A DNA stretch of 64,000 nucleotides from Meira nashicola. Its lineage: Eukaryota > Basidiomycota > Exobasidiomycetes > Exobasidiales > Brachybasidiaceae. Below are positions 11,001 through 22,000 of the stretch, piece after piece. Position 1 is the first letter of the stretch, and each line of letters begins with the position of its first letter. A model generated the notes under the pieces. The model ran no database searches and had not been told where the DNA came from. It saw nothing but the letters and a program-made list of their open reading frames with translations. The position numbers were made by a program, and so were the translations under genes. The DNA lies in assembly GCA_001600355.1 (NCBI GenBank), contig BCJU01000002.1, positions 1,240,001-1,304,000 on the forward strand, in the 5' to 3' direction.

Positions 11001-11475
11001 TAGCGTCTCGGCACAATTGTCTGATAATTAGTTGAGTATATGCGCCTTTTTGTTTTTTCTTTTGTATTTCCAATCTCTGAAATATTTAATATTTGGGTTT
11101 TCGATTTGGGCACGAGTTCCCAAAAAACAAGGATTTAATTTGTGCAGGTGAAAGAACTACACATACTCATATTCGGCTGAGACTTTTCTGGAAAAGAGTT
11201 CGAAAGAGTGGCCCCATTTTCGTTACCATCAGCTATAACTTGAAAAGGTCCGAGTCGTCTGAATTTCATCGATTTTCCAGGTGGCGCGTGCACGTGCGAA
11301 GATATTTTAGAAGCATTAAAAGCTTGGTAAGGAGAACAGTAACTGACGCCTTGATACACAACTCCGCTCTACGCGTACTGTACACACACAACAGGCATTG
11401 GGAAAAAACGGTTTTGAAGTCATTGTTTCCTTTCGTTCTGCAAACATATATAGACGATCTCCGGATCATCACATA
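8073..11475. other. Long intergenic region with no recognisable gene
   Basis: This 3.4-kb stretch separates the 5' end of the RasGEF gene (-) from AUR1 (+) and is by far the largest gap here. All open frames are short (under 130 codons), overlap one another on both strands and match no family I know. There are several AT-rich palindromes (CTACATATGTAG at 10189-10200; CATATG and GTACATAC clusters near 9620 and 10330), a T run near 9526, and a CACGTG E-box at 11291-11296. The last few hundred bases should contain the AUR1 promoter, with a TATATA near 11447. A non-coding RNA or decayed gene is possible but not shown by the sequence. Confidence 0.5.
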
Positions 11476-12873
11476 ATGTCAGCTCCTGGCTCAAGGCTTG
11501 GAACGTTGGCACAAAAGTATGGAGGACCAACGGGATATCGTTATTTGATTGCAAGAATATTAGGAGCAGCAACTCGATTGGAAACATCAACTTCTATACA
11601 ATTAACATTAACACGATTACGACAATGGCAACCAACAGGAGGTGAAAAGATTAAATATACGTTTATGATTGTGATGACATTAATATCACTTTATGTGATG
11701 AAAGTACCAGGATTTCCACTCAAACTTGGACTTCCTGCTTTATTTTCACTTTTGGTCTTATTACCAATCACTTCGCAATTCTTCTTACCTGCTTCGCCAA
11801 TCTTACTATGGCTTTTAATCTTTTATTCATCTCAATTCGTTCCCGCAAGTAGCAGACCGCATATTTGGGTTAGCGTTTTACCAACATTGGAAACAGTTTG
11901 GTATGGTGCTTCGATTGCAGATATCTTGACAAGAATAGGACATCCAGCTTTGGACATTTTGGCTTGGATACCTTATGGTGTAGTACATTTTGCTAGCCCT
12001 TTCTTTGTGGCAGCCTTTTTGTTTGTCTTTGCACCACCAGGAACAACGAAATTTTACGGAGCTGCATTCGGTTTCATGAACGTGACTGGTGTTCTAATTC
12101 AATTTTGGCTACCATGTGCACCTCCTTGGTATGAATTACGTGAAGGATTAACACCTGCAAATTATGACATGAAAGGTTCACCTGCAGGATTGGCAAGAAT
12201 TGATCAAATATTTCATGGACATGGTTATACAGTTGGATTCACCAATGCACCCGTTCCCTTTGGCGCTTTTCCAAGCTTGCATTCAGGCAATGCAACAATG
12301 TCTGCTTTGTTTTGCAGTTACTTTTTCCCGTTAGCTCTAGAGTTGCCATTATTATTTTCTAGCAAGCGGATACGATTTGATGCACGTATATTATATTGGA
12401 TTTATGCTTTTTGGCTATATTGGTGTACGATGTATCTCATGCATCACTTTTTGGTCGATCTAGTAGGAGGTGCATGTTTGGCAACAGGATTCTTTTACTA
12501 CTTCTTACCAGATGAGATTAGAACGGTGATGGAACAAGGCTATGCATACAGACCTTCTCAACCTGCTCCACTTTCAGCTGCTCCTCCATCTGATTATCCA
12601 AGAGAGGCATTTGGAACCAGAAGTAGTGTCGATTTAAGTCAACATCCAAATGGAGATGTAATAGGAAGAAATCGTGGAGGCGTACAGTTGGATGATCTGA
12701 ATTCATCCCATACAGCAACAACTAAGAAGGATGGTAGCGTCTTGTTCGAAGTTGGACATGATGATGAAGAAGAAGATGAAGAAGAGAATGCAGTTGGAAA
12801 TCAACAAGCAAGCTTACAGGCAAGTAATGGTGAAGAATTAAAACGATCAGCTTCGGCAAATTCACATCGGTAG
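11476..12873 (+). CDS. AUR1: Inositol phosphorylceramide synthase catalytic subunit (Aur1)
   Basis: A 465-residue polytopic membrane protein of the PAP2-like phosphotransferase family. It transfers phosphoinositol from phosphatidylinositol to ceramide in the Golgi, an essential fungal step and the target of aureobasidin A. Diagnostic segments: GSPAGLARID; FGAFPSLHSGNATM (His269); and MYLMHHFLVDLVGG (His324 and Asp328). These correspond to the His-His-Asp active-site triad reported for yeast Aur1. The hydrophobic core runs from about residue 65 to 350, followed by a cytosolic tail of about 110 residues rich in Ser, Asp and Glu (HDDEEEDEEEN). The start ATG at 11476 is the first in this frame; the frame is open further upstream but without ATG. 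No auxiliary subunit gene is adjacent. Confidence 0.96.
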   Translation: MSAPGSRLGTLAQKYGGPTGYRYLIARILGAATRLETSTSIQLTLTRLRQWQPTGGEKIKYTFMIVMTLISLYVMKVPGFPLKLGLPALFSLLVLLPITSQFFLPASPILLWLLIFYSSQFVPASSRPHIWVSVLPTLETVWYGASIADILTRIGHPALDILAWIPYGVVHFASPFFVAAFLFVFAPPGTTKFYGAAFGFMNVTGVLIQFWLPCAPPWYELREGLTPANYDMKGSPAGLARIDQIFHGHGYTVGFTNAPVPFGAFPSLHSGNATMSALFCSYFFPLALELPLLFSSKRIRFDARILYWIYAFWLYWCTMYLMHHFLVDLVGGACLATGFFYYFLPDEIRTVMEQGYAYRPSQPAPLSAAPPSDYPREAFGTRSSVDLSQHPNGDVIGRNRGGVQLDDLNSSHTATTKKDGSVLFEVGHDDEEEDEEENAVGNQQASLQASNGEELKRSASANSHR

Positions 12874-13199
12874 AAATTGATGTTTCTCATGTACATTTAA
12901 ATCATATTCTGCAAATTATAATTTTCAATACATTGCGTATGGACGCCTGCTTTGAATATTATAAGTGCGTGTGTATATAAACAAATTACACAAATCGTAC
13001 GAGCCTATTATTTTTTTTGGCGCTAGAAAGTTGATTAGCTTTTATTTCGCCGATCAATATTTTTATTTTGTCATTTATGCAATCACACTTGCATGAACAG
13101 TAGTATACTGTAGTAATACACTTGAAATGCAATTCAGCTTTTCAATTTTATATCCTGTCCATCATATCATATCTGCGACTGTTTCAAAAATAAAACATA
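12874..13199. other. Intergenic: AUR1 3' flank and promoter of the peroxiredoxin-like gene
   Basis: This 326-bp AT-rich spacer lies between two co-oriented genes. A TATA-like GTATATAAAC at about 12972-12981 lies about 220 bp upstream of the next start. No gene or repeat is apparent. Confidence 0.5.
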
Positions 13200-13958
13200 A
13201 TGGGACTTTTCAGTAATCCGCCGCCAATCAACGATGATCTTACAAGTGATGATTCTATTGAAAAAGCATTAGTATTACGCGTACAAGATGGTACAGGTAT
13301 ACCACATTCTTTAGGATCTTTATTAAAAGGAAATGAAAGAACAATCTTGATTTTTATTCGTCATCATCATTGTGGTGCTTGTATGAGTTATGTAACAAAT
13401 TTATCAGAAAATAACAAATTTACTCAAATCGAACAAAATAAAACAAAAGTAATCGTGATCGGACATGGATCTTTTGAAGGTATTGAATGGTATAAAAAGA
13501 ATGCAGAAATTCATTTTGATATGTACGTAGATGAATCAAAAAAGGTACATGAAGCATTCGGATTTAATAATCGTTATTTGGGTAAACCAATAGATGCGGT
13601 ACGTATTTAGAAATTGTGAGATGTAGGATGAATGTTTTTGACTGACATTGAATATTAAAAACACACACAGAAACCTGATTATTTCAAAGGCAAATCCATG
13701 GCACAGGTTACACTTGCCTCCATTAAACGCGGATTGTTCTCCGGTAGCTTGGCTTTGAAAGGAGGTGATATCGCACTTTTAGGTGGAGAAATGGTACTCG
13801 ATAAAGGTGAGTTTGTTCGCACTCATGCTTGTATTATGTAGAAACTGAAACTGACATGTCTTCCCCTGACAGATTTGCATTGCATCTTCGTGCATCGTAT
13901 GCGTGATACTCAGGATCACACGCCAATCGAAAAGCTCGCCGAATATGTGATCGCATGA
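13200..13958 (+). CDS. AhpC/TSA-type peroxiredoxin-like (thioredoxin-fold) protein
   Basis: Three exons: 13200-13598, 13671-13806 and 13873-13958. Introns start GTACGT and GTGAGT and end CAG, giving 206 residues. The fold is the thioredoxin-like AhpC/TSA-2 group (related to PRXL2/FAM213). It shows ILIFIRHHHCGACMSY, with a C-G-A-C (CxxC) pair near residue 60, then VIVIGHG and a conserved C-terminal section (FSGSLALKGGD; GGEMVLD; CIFVHRMRDTQDHTP). Members are thought to act in thiol redox chemistry, but fungal ones are largely uncharacterised. The splice joins keep the frame (phase 0, then phase 1) and restore the family's C-terminal motif, which supports the model. No targeting signal is evident. 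Confidence 0.8.
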
Positions 13959-14534
13959 TCTTCAATCTCTGCAAATACTCGAATAATCGACATATCATCA
14001 GTACCTTTCACTTCATTCATATACCATTCTTCATGCTCTCATACCCGACAGTACTTCTCTGTACTATTTCTCATCGAATCGTCATAATCAATTTAATTGA
14101 TACAAAATTCCTGTGAATCAGAAGCGAAAAATGAAAGAAAGAAACTTTGTAAGCTATACATGCCAAGAAAATATAATGTTTATCTCTACAAAAGCACATA
14201 TAAATCTCTTCTTCTTGTTTTTTAAATCAGATAGGAGCGAAAGACATTTTGAAAGATATGCTTGCGTCCGCATTGTGTAAAACACTCAGCGTGAACTATG
14301 CTATTAGTGACGATTTGTCATCCTTTAAAAGAAAAGAGAGAGATTTGTGCTTTGCTTCGCCCTTTATGACGATAGACTAGATGATCTACAGAAAGCTGAA
14401 CTGATCCTCTTATATTGGAACTCACCTATTTTAGTCATGTCATGTCATCATGAAAGACAATAATGGTATGAAGAATTACAAAAGCAACATTCAACATTCG
14501 CGCTTTTCTAAAAAGGACAAACAAGAAAAAAAAT

Positions 14535-14575
<41 letters not shown>

Positions 14576-14676
14576 GTGTTGCGTTGTTTGACGTGAGTGA
14601 ATGCATGGATCAACGAGTAGAACGAACATGCAGATCATCTTCTTACGATCATCCTACATTTCATAAACACGAAAAA
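13959..14676. promoter_or_regulatory. LSM6 upstream region
   Basis: This 718-bp spacer holds the 3' flank of the peroxiredoxin-like gene and the LSM6 promoter. About 110 bp before the LSM6 ATG there is a (CA)n microsatellite that runs straight into CACGTGCGCGTG, so a CACGTG E-box (14567-14572) sits at its edge. No other gene is seen. Confidence 0.5.
14539..14569. repeat. (CA)n microsatellite
   Basis: About 15 uninterrupted CA dinucleotides, immediately followed by GTGCGCGTG. Alternating purine-pyrimidine tracts like this can adopt Z-DNA. It lies about 107 bp upstream of the LSM6 start codon. Confidence 0.95.
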
Positions 14677-15116
14677 ATGGCAGACACAGATGCAATAAAG
14701 ACAGAAGTCAATTCATCAACGCCTTCACAAAATACCACATCCACCAACGCCAAAGGATCACCAAACGATTTCTTGAAAAAAGTGATTGGAAAACATGTCG
14801 TCGTTCGACTAAATTCAGGTGTAGATTATCATGGTAAGTGTTTTGAGATCATAAGAGATTTCATGAAGATTTAAATGCTTATTAGCTTTAAACCTTTGCT
14901 ATACATAGGCATATTGAGCTGCTTGGACGGATTTATGAATATCGCTTTGGAGGAAACACAAGAAGTAGTAGAAGGTGTTCCACGTGGAAAATATGGTGAC
15001 GCATTTATTAGAGGGAATAATGGTACGTATACAATAATAATAAATACCTTTTTCTCAAGACCTCACTGACACCCGTTTCCTTTCTTGCAGTACTTTACAT
15101 CACAGCAAAAGAATAA
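14677..15116 (+). CDS. LSM6: U6 snRNA-associated Sm-like protein Lsm6
   Basis: Three exons: 14677-14833, 14909-15022 and 15091-15116. Introns are GTAAGT...TAG and GTACGT...GCAG. The spliced protein has 98 residues. After a short hydrophilic N terminus, the Sm fold carries FLKKVIGKHVVVRLNSGVDY (Sm1), LSCLDGFMNIALEETQEV, and AFIRGNNVLYI (Sm2), the Lsm6 arrangement. Lsm6 belongs to the Lsm1-7 ring (mRNA decapping and decay, cytoplasm) and the Lsm2-8 ring (U6 snRNA 3' end, nucleus). The tiny last exon of 26 bases supplies the VLYITAKE end, so an unspliced reading would miss the Sm2 motif. An in-frame ATG further upstream (near 14602) exists, but the Lsm6 family starts close to MADTDA. Confidence 0.93.
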
Positions 15117-15199
15117 GTTGAAACCGTTTCATTAATCGTCTTTAAACGGGCATTAATCTATCTGTATTATACAAAGTAGGGTGACAAGTGTTCCATAAA

Positions 15200-18100
15200 T
15201 CAATGCAGAGGTCTGGTTGACATCCTAGGCGTAACTTGATCATCTTCTTCATCATCGCTAGCTTCTTGCACGATAAATTGTGTAGAATCAGTCAAATCTC
15301 CTGAAGGTGATGATTGTCGCATTTGCATCGCATAACCAGAAGCATTATTCGATCTCCCATTATTGCTCATCGCATATCTGCTTGGCCAAATACGAGAAGC
15401 CAAAAGATCTGTCCTCTTCTTTGTCCATAACCATGCGTCACGCAACAATATTTCCAATTCACCTCCAAAGTCTCCCAACGTTTCCATCGAAACACCGGAA
15501 GTAGATCCTACTCGCACTCCAGAAGATGAAGTGTTACGTGACATGCCCAATCCTCCTGGCAAAGGCATGAATGCTGAGGCAGAAACTGTTCGCAAACCAA
15601 CCGATTCCCTTGCTGCTTCATGTGCCAAATATTCAGCACGTTCTTGAGTTGCAATAACTTTAAGTAAATCTTTTACCGTTACTAATCCAGTCAATTTACC
15701 CAAATGGCTTACTAAAATCACTCTTGGACCCATTTTTTTGAACAAATCCATCACAACTTCTAGAGGCATTGTTGGTTGAACTTGTAATGGATTCTGTTCT
15801 ACCCATTTACCCAGCTCAATTTCATCATTATCACCTTCACCGTTTATACCGCCTCCTGCCGTTCCCAGTAATGCGTCATCTCCTCCTTCTAGTCCGTCTT
15901 CATCCTCATTATCTTCATCATCATCATCATCTTCATCTGCCGATAAAAGAGTTTCATTCTCTCTTGGAGCCCTTCGACGTGCTTTGGCTGCCGCTAATTC
16001 TTCTTGATCATCGAACGTGTTCAATGCTGGCGTTGGAGGTGCGTTGGGAATAGTTTCGTTCTGATTTAAGGTGAAATAACACATCGTTTTTGGGCTCAAG
16101 CTATTTCGAGCATGACGAGCTTTACCGATGGCATATCTCAGCTCTGTCTTTCCAATATATCCTAAAAGTATACGATCTTGTGCATTTTGAACGATTGGAA
16201 AACCTTTATAAATTCCTGAAGCTAATCTCTTTTCTACTTCATGTAATTCCATTCCTTCAGCATGCAAGACAACAGCATCTTTCGTCATCACATCGCCCAC
16301 TTTGAGATTAAACACATGATCGTCTTTATCCAAAAATGGATATCCTTGAAATTTAATAGTTTGTTCGGCAATTCCACCTTTTGCGTACCAATCTGCGATT
16401 CCTTTTGTAATCATGACTACCAACATGGTTGGTAAGATGTAAGTCAATGCGCCTGTTAATTCAAACATGATCACAACCACGGCTACAGTGATTCGAGTTA
16501 CACCTGCCAATGCTGCTGCTGCTCCCAAGAAAGCATATGTTCCAGGTGTAATACATGGCACGTCAGGCTGACAAGCAGAAAAGAAAGAAGCTTGAGGATA
16601 AGATGTTTGTAAAGATTTTACCAAAATTCCAATCATTCGTCCAAATGTTGCTCCGATTGCCATTGAAGGAACAAAGATACCTGCAGGTACTTTGCAACCA
16701 TAAGATAAAATCACCAATGCAACACGCAATACTGTTGCTAATAACAAAGAATTCACCATTCTCCATTGTGCTGATGATTGACAAAGGTTGTCATAATCTC
16801 CACCTCCTTCACATTCGCGGAATAAAATTTCGAGTGATTCAGACATATCGATACGTAAAAACATATTCCAATATCCTATCAAAGCAGTGATTGCCGCTAA
16901 AATCACAGCTTCTGATACACCATGACTTGCTAAATTCTCCCTTCGAAACTTTTGAACTTGTAAGTTATATTTGATAACAAAAGCGCCATATAATCCGCCA
17001 AAAATACCAATAATCACATAAAAGAATATTTCGAAATAATGCCAATCACGATCGTAAGATACTTGGAATAAAACCAACTTTCCCGTCCTGAAAGGGTTCA
17101 TAAACGAAAGAGCTACGGTAGCTGCTAAAGCGCATAAGAAACTACGCCACATTGTAGAAGAAGGAAAATTGTATGCCATCTCCTCCAAAGAAAACAGTAC
17201 ACCTCCGATCGGAGAACCAAAAGCTACAGCTACACCGGCAGCACTGGCAGCTGTAAGTAATTCGCGCATCCTAGCTTGACTTCGAGCAAAACTTCTAAAC
17301 CACGTTCCAACGATATTGCCTATACAACATGCAATATGCACAGCAGGACCTTCTTTACCAACGCTCAATCCAGACGAAATTGCTAATGGTAAACTTAAGC
17401 TCTTGATAGCAAAAGTTCCAGTTCCCAAAAATCCATTGATGATAAAACCAGCGAGAATGCACTTGATTTCACTAATTCCGCTCCCTGCAGCATAAGGTGC
17501 AAATACTCGAACTAGATAGGCACATGCTGCCGAAAGAGCGACTGCGAACATTATATAAATAACGAATGAAGGCAATGTCCATGTGCTCCAAGGTATCCAA
17601 TCTTCGCAAATTTCAGTAGCTGAATTAATGGGAACATTTGAAGAAGTATCATTTGCTGCTCTTCTATAAAATTGATCAGCTGCTGATTGAACGAAAGGTA
17701 GGGCACGAGAAGATAATTGAGTGAAAGCTGGAAAGGCGTTGATTTGATCTCGTGCATGAGCTATATTTGGTAATGTTGCTGTGGCCGTTTTTACTGCCGC
17801 TGCTGCCGCTGCTGTTGATACTTTAATAGCTACCGGCGGTAATGCTCCTCCAGGTCCAGTCGTATCCGTCATTTCTCCACAACAAAATTTCTTATTTAAC
17901 CACCAACCGGCAGCACAACGACCTTGTTTTATATCAGAAAACCATTCTGTTGCAATACTAATCACTGCCATATTCACACCTATCAATAGTCCTACCATAA
18001 CTACAACACCACTATCGGTTACCGCTCCTGCTGCTCTGCAAATGAAACGCCAAAACCACCATAATCTTCTGCCCCAAGGATTTTCTGTTGGCCACCATCT

Positions 18101-18583
18101 AGGAGGTCTATCTCCAGGTTCAAAGCGACCTTTTCCCCAAGCGTCCATATGATTACCGAAACCTCCATTAAGATTTCCATTTGCAAGAGGTGCATTAGAA
18201 GATGTTTGTCTATGCGTTCCTTTTCGTGAAGCTCTTGCCCTTTCACGCATACTATCTGTAATCCAATCAACTGTTGAAAAGCTTTCATATCTTCTAATTT
18301 CATCTAATGCTTCTTCGTCCATATCATTGGCCATAGAAGCAGACCTTTGTGTGGTTCCATCATTGTTATTATTATTATTACTGCTGCTGCCGCCGCTACC
18401 TTCAGCTGTTCCGAGTCCTAAATTACTCATTCTTCTTGATCCTCTTCTTCCCGTCGTTTGACCCGAATTTAGGGATGACGGTCCTCCTTCATCGGGCAAA
18501 GCTGTCGAAATGACCATCTCTGGAATTAAAAAACGATTAGGTTGTATGCTGTCAAGGTTCAAATTTATACCGAAATCTGCCAA
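15200..18583 (-). CDS. CLC-family chloride/proton exchanger with two CBS domains
   Basis: A 1127-residue intronless protein. The N-terminal 150 residues are cytosolic and low complexity. The CLC membrane domain spans about 165-730, with signature loops GSGISEIK (about 370), GKEGPAVH with the gating Glu411, and GSPIGGVLFSLEE. Glu518 in WHYFEIFF occupies the position of the internal proton glutamate of CLC antiporters, so exchange rather than a simple channel is predicted. The C-terminal region has CBS1 (about 760-820), an acidic linker (a run of D/E near 880), CBS2 (about 925-980) and a disordered tail. It resembles animal ClC-3/4/5 and yeast Gef1, which act in Golgi and endosomal membranes. 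A poly-Ala/Val loop and an Asn-rich run near residue 70 are low complexity. Confidence 0.95.
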   Translation of the reverse strand: MADFGINLNLDSIQPNRFLIPEMVISTALPDEGGPSSLNSGQTTGRRGSRRMSNLGLGTAEGSGGSSSNNNNNNDGTTQRSASMANDMDEEALDEIRRYESFSTVDWITDSMRERARASRKGTHRQTSSNAPLANGNLNGGFGNHMDAWGKGRFEPGDRPPRWWPTENPWGRRLWWFWRFICRAAGAVTDSGVVVMVGLLIGVNMAVISIATEWFSDIKQGRCAAGWWLNKKFCCGEMTDTTGPGGALPPVAIKVSTAAAAAAVKTATATLPNIAHARDQINAFPAFTQLSSRALPFVQSAADQFYRRAANDTSSNVPINSATEICEDWIPWSTWTLPSFVIYIMFAVALSAACAYLVRVFAPYAAGSGISEIKCILAGFIINGFLGTGTFAIKSLSLPLAISSGLSVGKEGPAVHIACCIGNIVGTWFRSFARSQARMRELLTAASAAGVAVAFGSPIGGVLFSLEEMAYNFPSSTMWRSFLCALAATVALSFMNPFRTGKLVLFQVSYDRDWHYFEIFFYVIIGIFGGLYGAFVIKYNLQVQKFRRENLASHGVSEAVILAAITALIGYWNMFLRIDMSESLEILFRECEGGGDYDNLCQSSAQWRMVNSLLLATVLRVALVILSYGCKVPAGIFVPSMAIGATFGRMIGILVKSLQTSYPQASFFSACQPDVPCITPGTYAFLGAAAALAGVTRITVAVVVIMFELTGALTYILPTMLVVMITKGIADWYAKGGIAEQTIKFQGYPFLDKDDHVFNLKVGDVMTKDAVVLHAEGMELHEVEKRLASGIYKGFPIVQNAQDRILLGYIGKTELRYAIGKARHARNSLSPKTMCYFTLNQNETIPNAPPTPALNTFDDQEELAAAKARRRAPRENETLLSADEDDDDDEDNEDEDGLEGGDDALLGTAGGGINGEGDNDEIELGKWVEQNPLQVQPTMPLEVVMDLFKKMGPRVILVSHLGKLTGLVTVKDLLKVIATQERAEYLAHEAARESVGLRTVSASAFMPLPGGLGMSRNTSSSGVRVGSTSGVSMETLGDFGGELEILLRDAWLWTKKRTDLLASRIWPSRYAMSNNGRSNNASGYAMQMRQSSPSGDLTDSTQFIVQEASDDEEDDQVTPRMSTRPLH

Positions 18584-19007
18584 TTCCGAAACTTAATTCC
18601 TGCACGGTATACATGATTAAGGCTTGTGCGTGAATTCTTCTCCCGTCGTATCTGCAATTCGAGTCGCGTTTGCCCTGAAAGCTGTCAGAGATTTAAGGTG
18701 TATGCATTATATAATCAGCTTAACATTTTTTTTTTGGTTTTGTTTTAGCGTATGTATTCTTTTATGCGAAGAAGAACTTTTCAAGGAACTTCACCATCAC
18801 ATTACAGAGATTTTCATATCAATGACCAGCTAATTCTCTACGCAACGATAAGCTCATCCTTTCAACACGACGTTTATTCTTTCCGTCAACCGGCGTGTCT
18901 CTTTATCGTTACTTCCTTTTGGGAGAACGAAGGCAGGCACGCCGAACGATTTCGCATTCCTCCACCTTGCAAAAGGATTTAGAAGTAATATCGTATCAGC
19001 AAGAAAG
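18584..19007. promoter_or_regulatory. Divergent promoter between CLC exchanger and tRNase Z genes
   Basis: This 424-bp region separates two divergent start codons and should hold both promoters. It includes a T run near 18725. I see no conserved motif or extra gene. Confidence 0.5.
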
Positions 19008-22000
19008 ATGTTGTCTACATTAAGGATTATTCATCCTCCATCATCCGATAATCCAACATGTCTACCAATTTTAATATTGACAGTAGATAATAGAAGATTC
19101 TTGTTCAACGTACCTGAAGGAACAACGAGAATTTTGCTCGAACGTGGTGCAGGAGGAGCACTGAAAAATTTAAAAGGAATCTTTGTACCTCGTTCTGGAG
19201 TTGATGAATGCGGTGGACTTCCAGGAATGCTTATGTCTTTGGCAGATCGATCTTTGACAGAGATGAAATTGTTTGGACCACCTGTTCTATCTCAATTGGT
19301 TTGCACAGCACGGTCATATGCAAGACGGGATGGTTTCAAGTTGAGCATACACGAAAGCAATTTATCTGAAAATGGCTCTTCTTCGTCAAAGGATGGTGAA
19401 ATAATATACAAAGATGCAGATATTGGTGTCCAAGCTATTCCAGTATACCCCAAAGGTTTCACCTTGCCTCATTCGAATGGTGTGTCAGGACCCTCGTCTC
19501 AAGGCTCACTAGATCGACCTTCCAAGAAGCAAAAGAGTGAATCAAGCATGAATCAAAATAATTATGCGCCTACAGCAGAAGTTCGAAATTTTTTGAAGTT
19601 GATGTTCTCATCCAAGCCTTATGTCAACGGCAAAAATAGCGGTGTCGCTGTGAAAGAGCAAGAGACGGATAGTTCAGCGGATGAAGAAGCTGCACAGAGG
19701 GTCAAAATTACTCAAAGTCGATTTCAAAAGCTTTCATCGCCTCCACTACCTTCAGTTGAGCTAAGCGAAGCTCACTCTGGACAAGCACCAGCATTGACAT
19801 ACATCGTAAAAGGTAGCCCAGTCAGAGGACGTTTTGACGCTCAAAAAGCAAGAGAGATTGGCGTACCCGACCCTAGCCTGTATAAAATTATAGCGAGCGG
19901 GAAGGATATTGTAGTGAATAGACCGAAGCAATGGTTTGAATGGGATGAAAAACGAAGAAATGCTTGGTTTCTGCGTCAGAAAGCATCAAAGTCAGCAAAA
20001 GATGGAAAGCATACAAAGGCAAAAAAGCAGGCGACCAAAACAAACGACGATGATCTTGCTAATGTGGAAACGGAAAGCGTAAAGATCTATAGCAAGGACT
20101 TATTGGCACCATCAATACCACCTACAAACTTTGCACAGGTCTATCTACCTTCGATTGATTATTTGGATTCTTTCTTTTCAGCAAGTACGCAAGCGCAATT
20201 TGAAGGATTAAAAGAGCAAATGCATATTATGATCCATGCTGTGCATCCCAATGTCCTAGAGACTGATCAATATCAAGCCTTCGTCAAAAGTTTCCCAAAA
20301 ACACATCATTACATCTCATGCCGCCAGTATGTTCCCGACAAACTTGGATATCCTTCATTCGCAACAAGCATGCTACGCCTTAGCCGAATCGATCAGAATT
20401 TGTTCAAAGTGCCCAATTATTCTTTGACACCCAAACGATCACTCGCAAAAGTAGGACTGGATCTTTCCAACGTACTCCCTATCGACACTGAAACAATAAT
20501 CGGTCTTCAACCGAGAAAGTCACCAAGTTCGGAAATTGCAAACATTAAAGACTTTAACTTTTCTACCGATTCTCCAGAAGCAGAGGCTTTGGCCAGTTTC
20601 TCTTATGAACCAAAGTATGACCTTCAAGCTGCGGCTCTTGAACGTGGACGACAGAGATGGGCAAAATATATCGAGCTGGTTTCACACTTACACGAGGAAG
20701 AGATGCAAGATGTATCACAAGATAGCACATCAAGTCAACTAGACAAAATTGCTCTTACCACACTTGGTACCGGCAGTGCTCTTCCCAGCAAGCACAGAAA
20801 TGTCAGCAGTACTCTCTTGCACCTTCCTGATAAGCAAGGATATATACTCTTAGACGCGGGTGAGGGCACATACGGTCAGCTTTGTCGAAGGTTCGGATCA
20901 GAGGTGGATAATGTTGTGCGTGATATTAAGCTAATCTTCCTCAGTCATACGCACGGAGATCATCATATGGGCACAGCAAAATTATTGGCAGAACGGAAAA
21001 AGCTTTCGGTTGATCGACCATTGTTTGTGTTGAGTAACAACTTTACTCGAGCATATCTGTTGGAAGTCAATGAAATTCAATCACTCGATATCTGTAAGAC
21101 AGAAGAATCAGGAAGCGCTAAACGAGGTGTAATTTTCCTCGAAAGTGAAAATTTTGATTCTTGGTATGGAGTACGACCGGATGCTCTTGTAGAAAATCCC
21201 ACTACGCCAGATCAAGAAGATAAGGCTTATCATACTTTTACAAAGAATGAAGTCCGCAAATATATATCCAGTTCGCTTCGTACCCCAAAAGGTAAGGATG
21301 ACTTTGAAAATCGCTTGAATTTCGTTCTAAAACAATCTATGGAAAGCAAAATTCCACTACGTGATGCTTCAAGGCAACAGATAGATGCTTTAGAGGAAGA
21401 ACTCAGTGACACCAAGGTGTATACTACCGAAGTAGATCATCGAGGAGCAAAATGTTTCGGAATCGTGTTGCGAGGAAAAGGATGGAGTTTGGCATACAGT
21501 GGCGATACGCAACCTTGTGAACGTTTTGTCAAAGCGGGTAAAGATGTCGATATTCTTTTACATGAAGCCACTTTCGAAAATGGAGAAGAAGAAAATGCGG
21601 CAAAAAAGAAACATAGCACGGTGGGACAGGCTGTTGATGTTGCGCGAAAAATGGGAGCAAAGAAATTGTTATTAACCCATTTCAGTCAACGTTATCCCAA
21701 TATACCTAAGATCAGACCGGAAGAAGAAAATATTGAACATTCGGGCGTGGATCCATTGGTTGGCATCAGCTTTGATCTTATGACTGTCAAAGCGAACGAC
21801 ATTGGCAAAACGGAACGCTATAGAGAAGCATTGCAAGTTCTATTTGATGCTGAAGAAGATGATGGAGAAGACGAAAGTGGAGAAGGAGAGAATGGAGAGG
21901 GTGGAGGAGAAGGAAGTGTCAAAGGGAATTCCAAAGGCAAAGGCGCAAAGGAGACACAATCTGTAGAAAAAGGTGAGTGTATTCTATAGCATAGCTAGAA

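Noticed and set aside
15200..18583. Secondary-metabolite, biosynthetic or defence gene cluster
   Set aside because: Neighbouring genes across the window are housekeeping functions with no shared pathway; no PKS, NRPS, terpene synthase or NLR-type genes.
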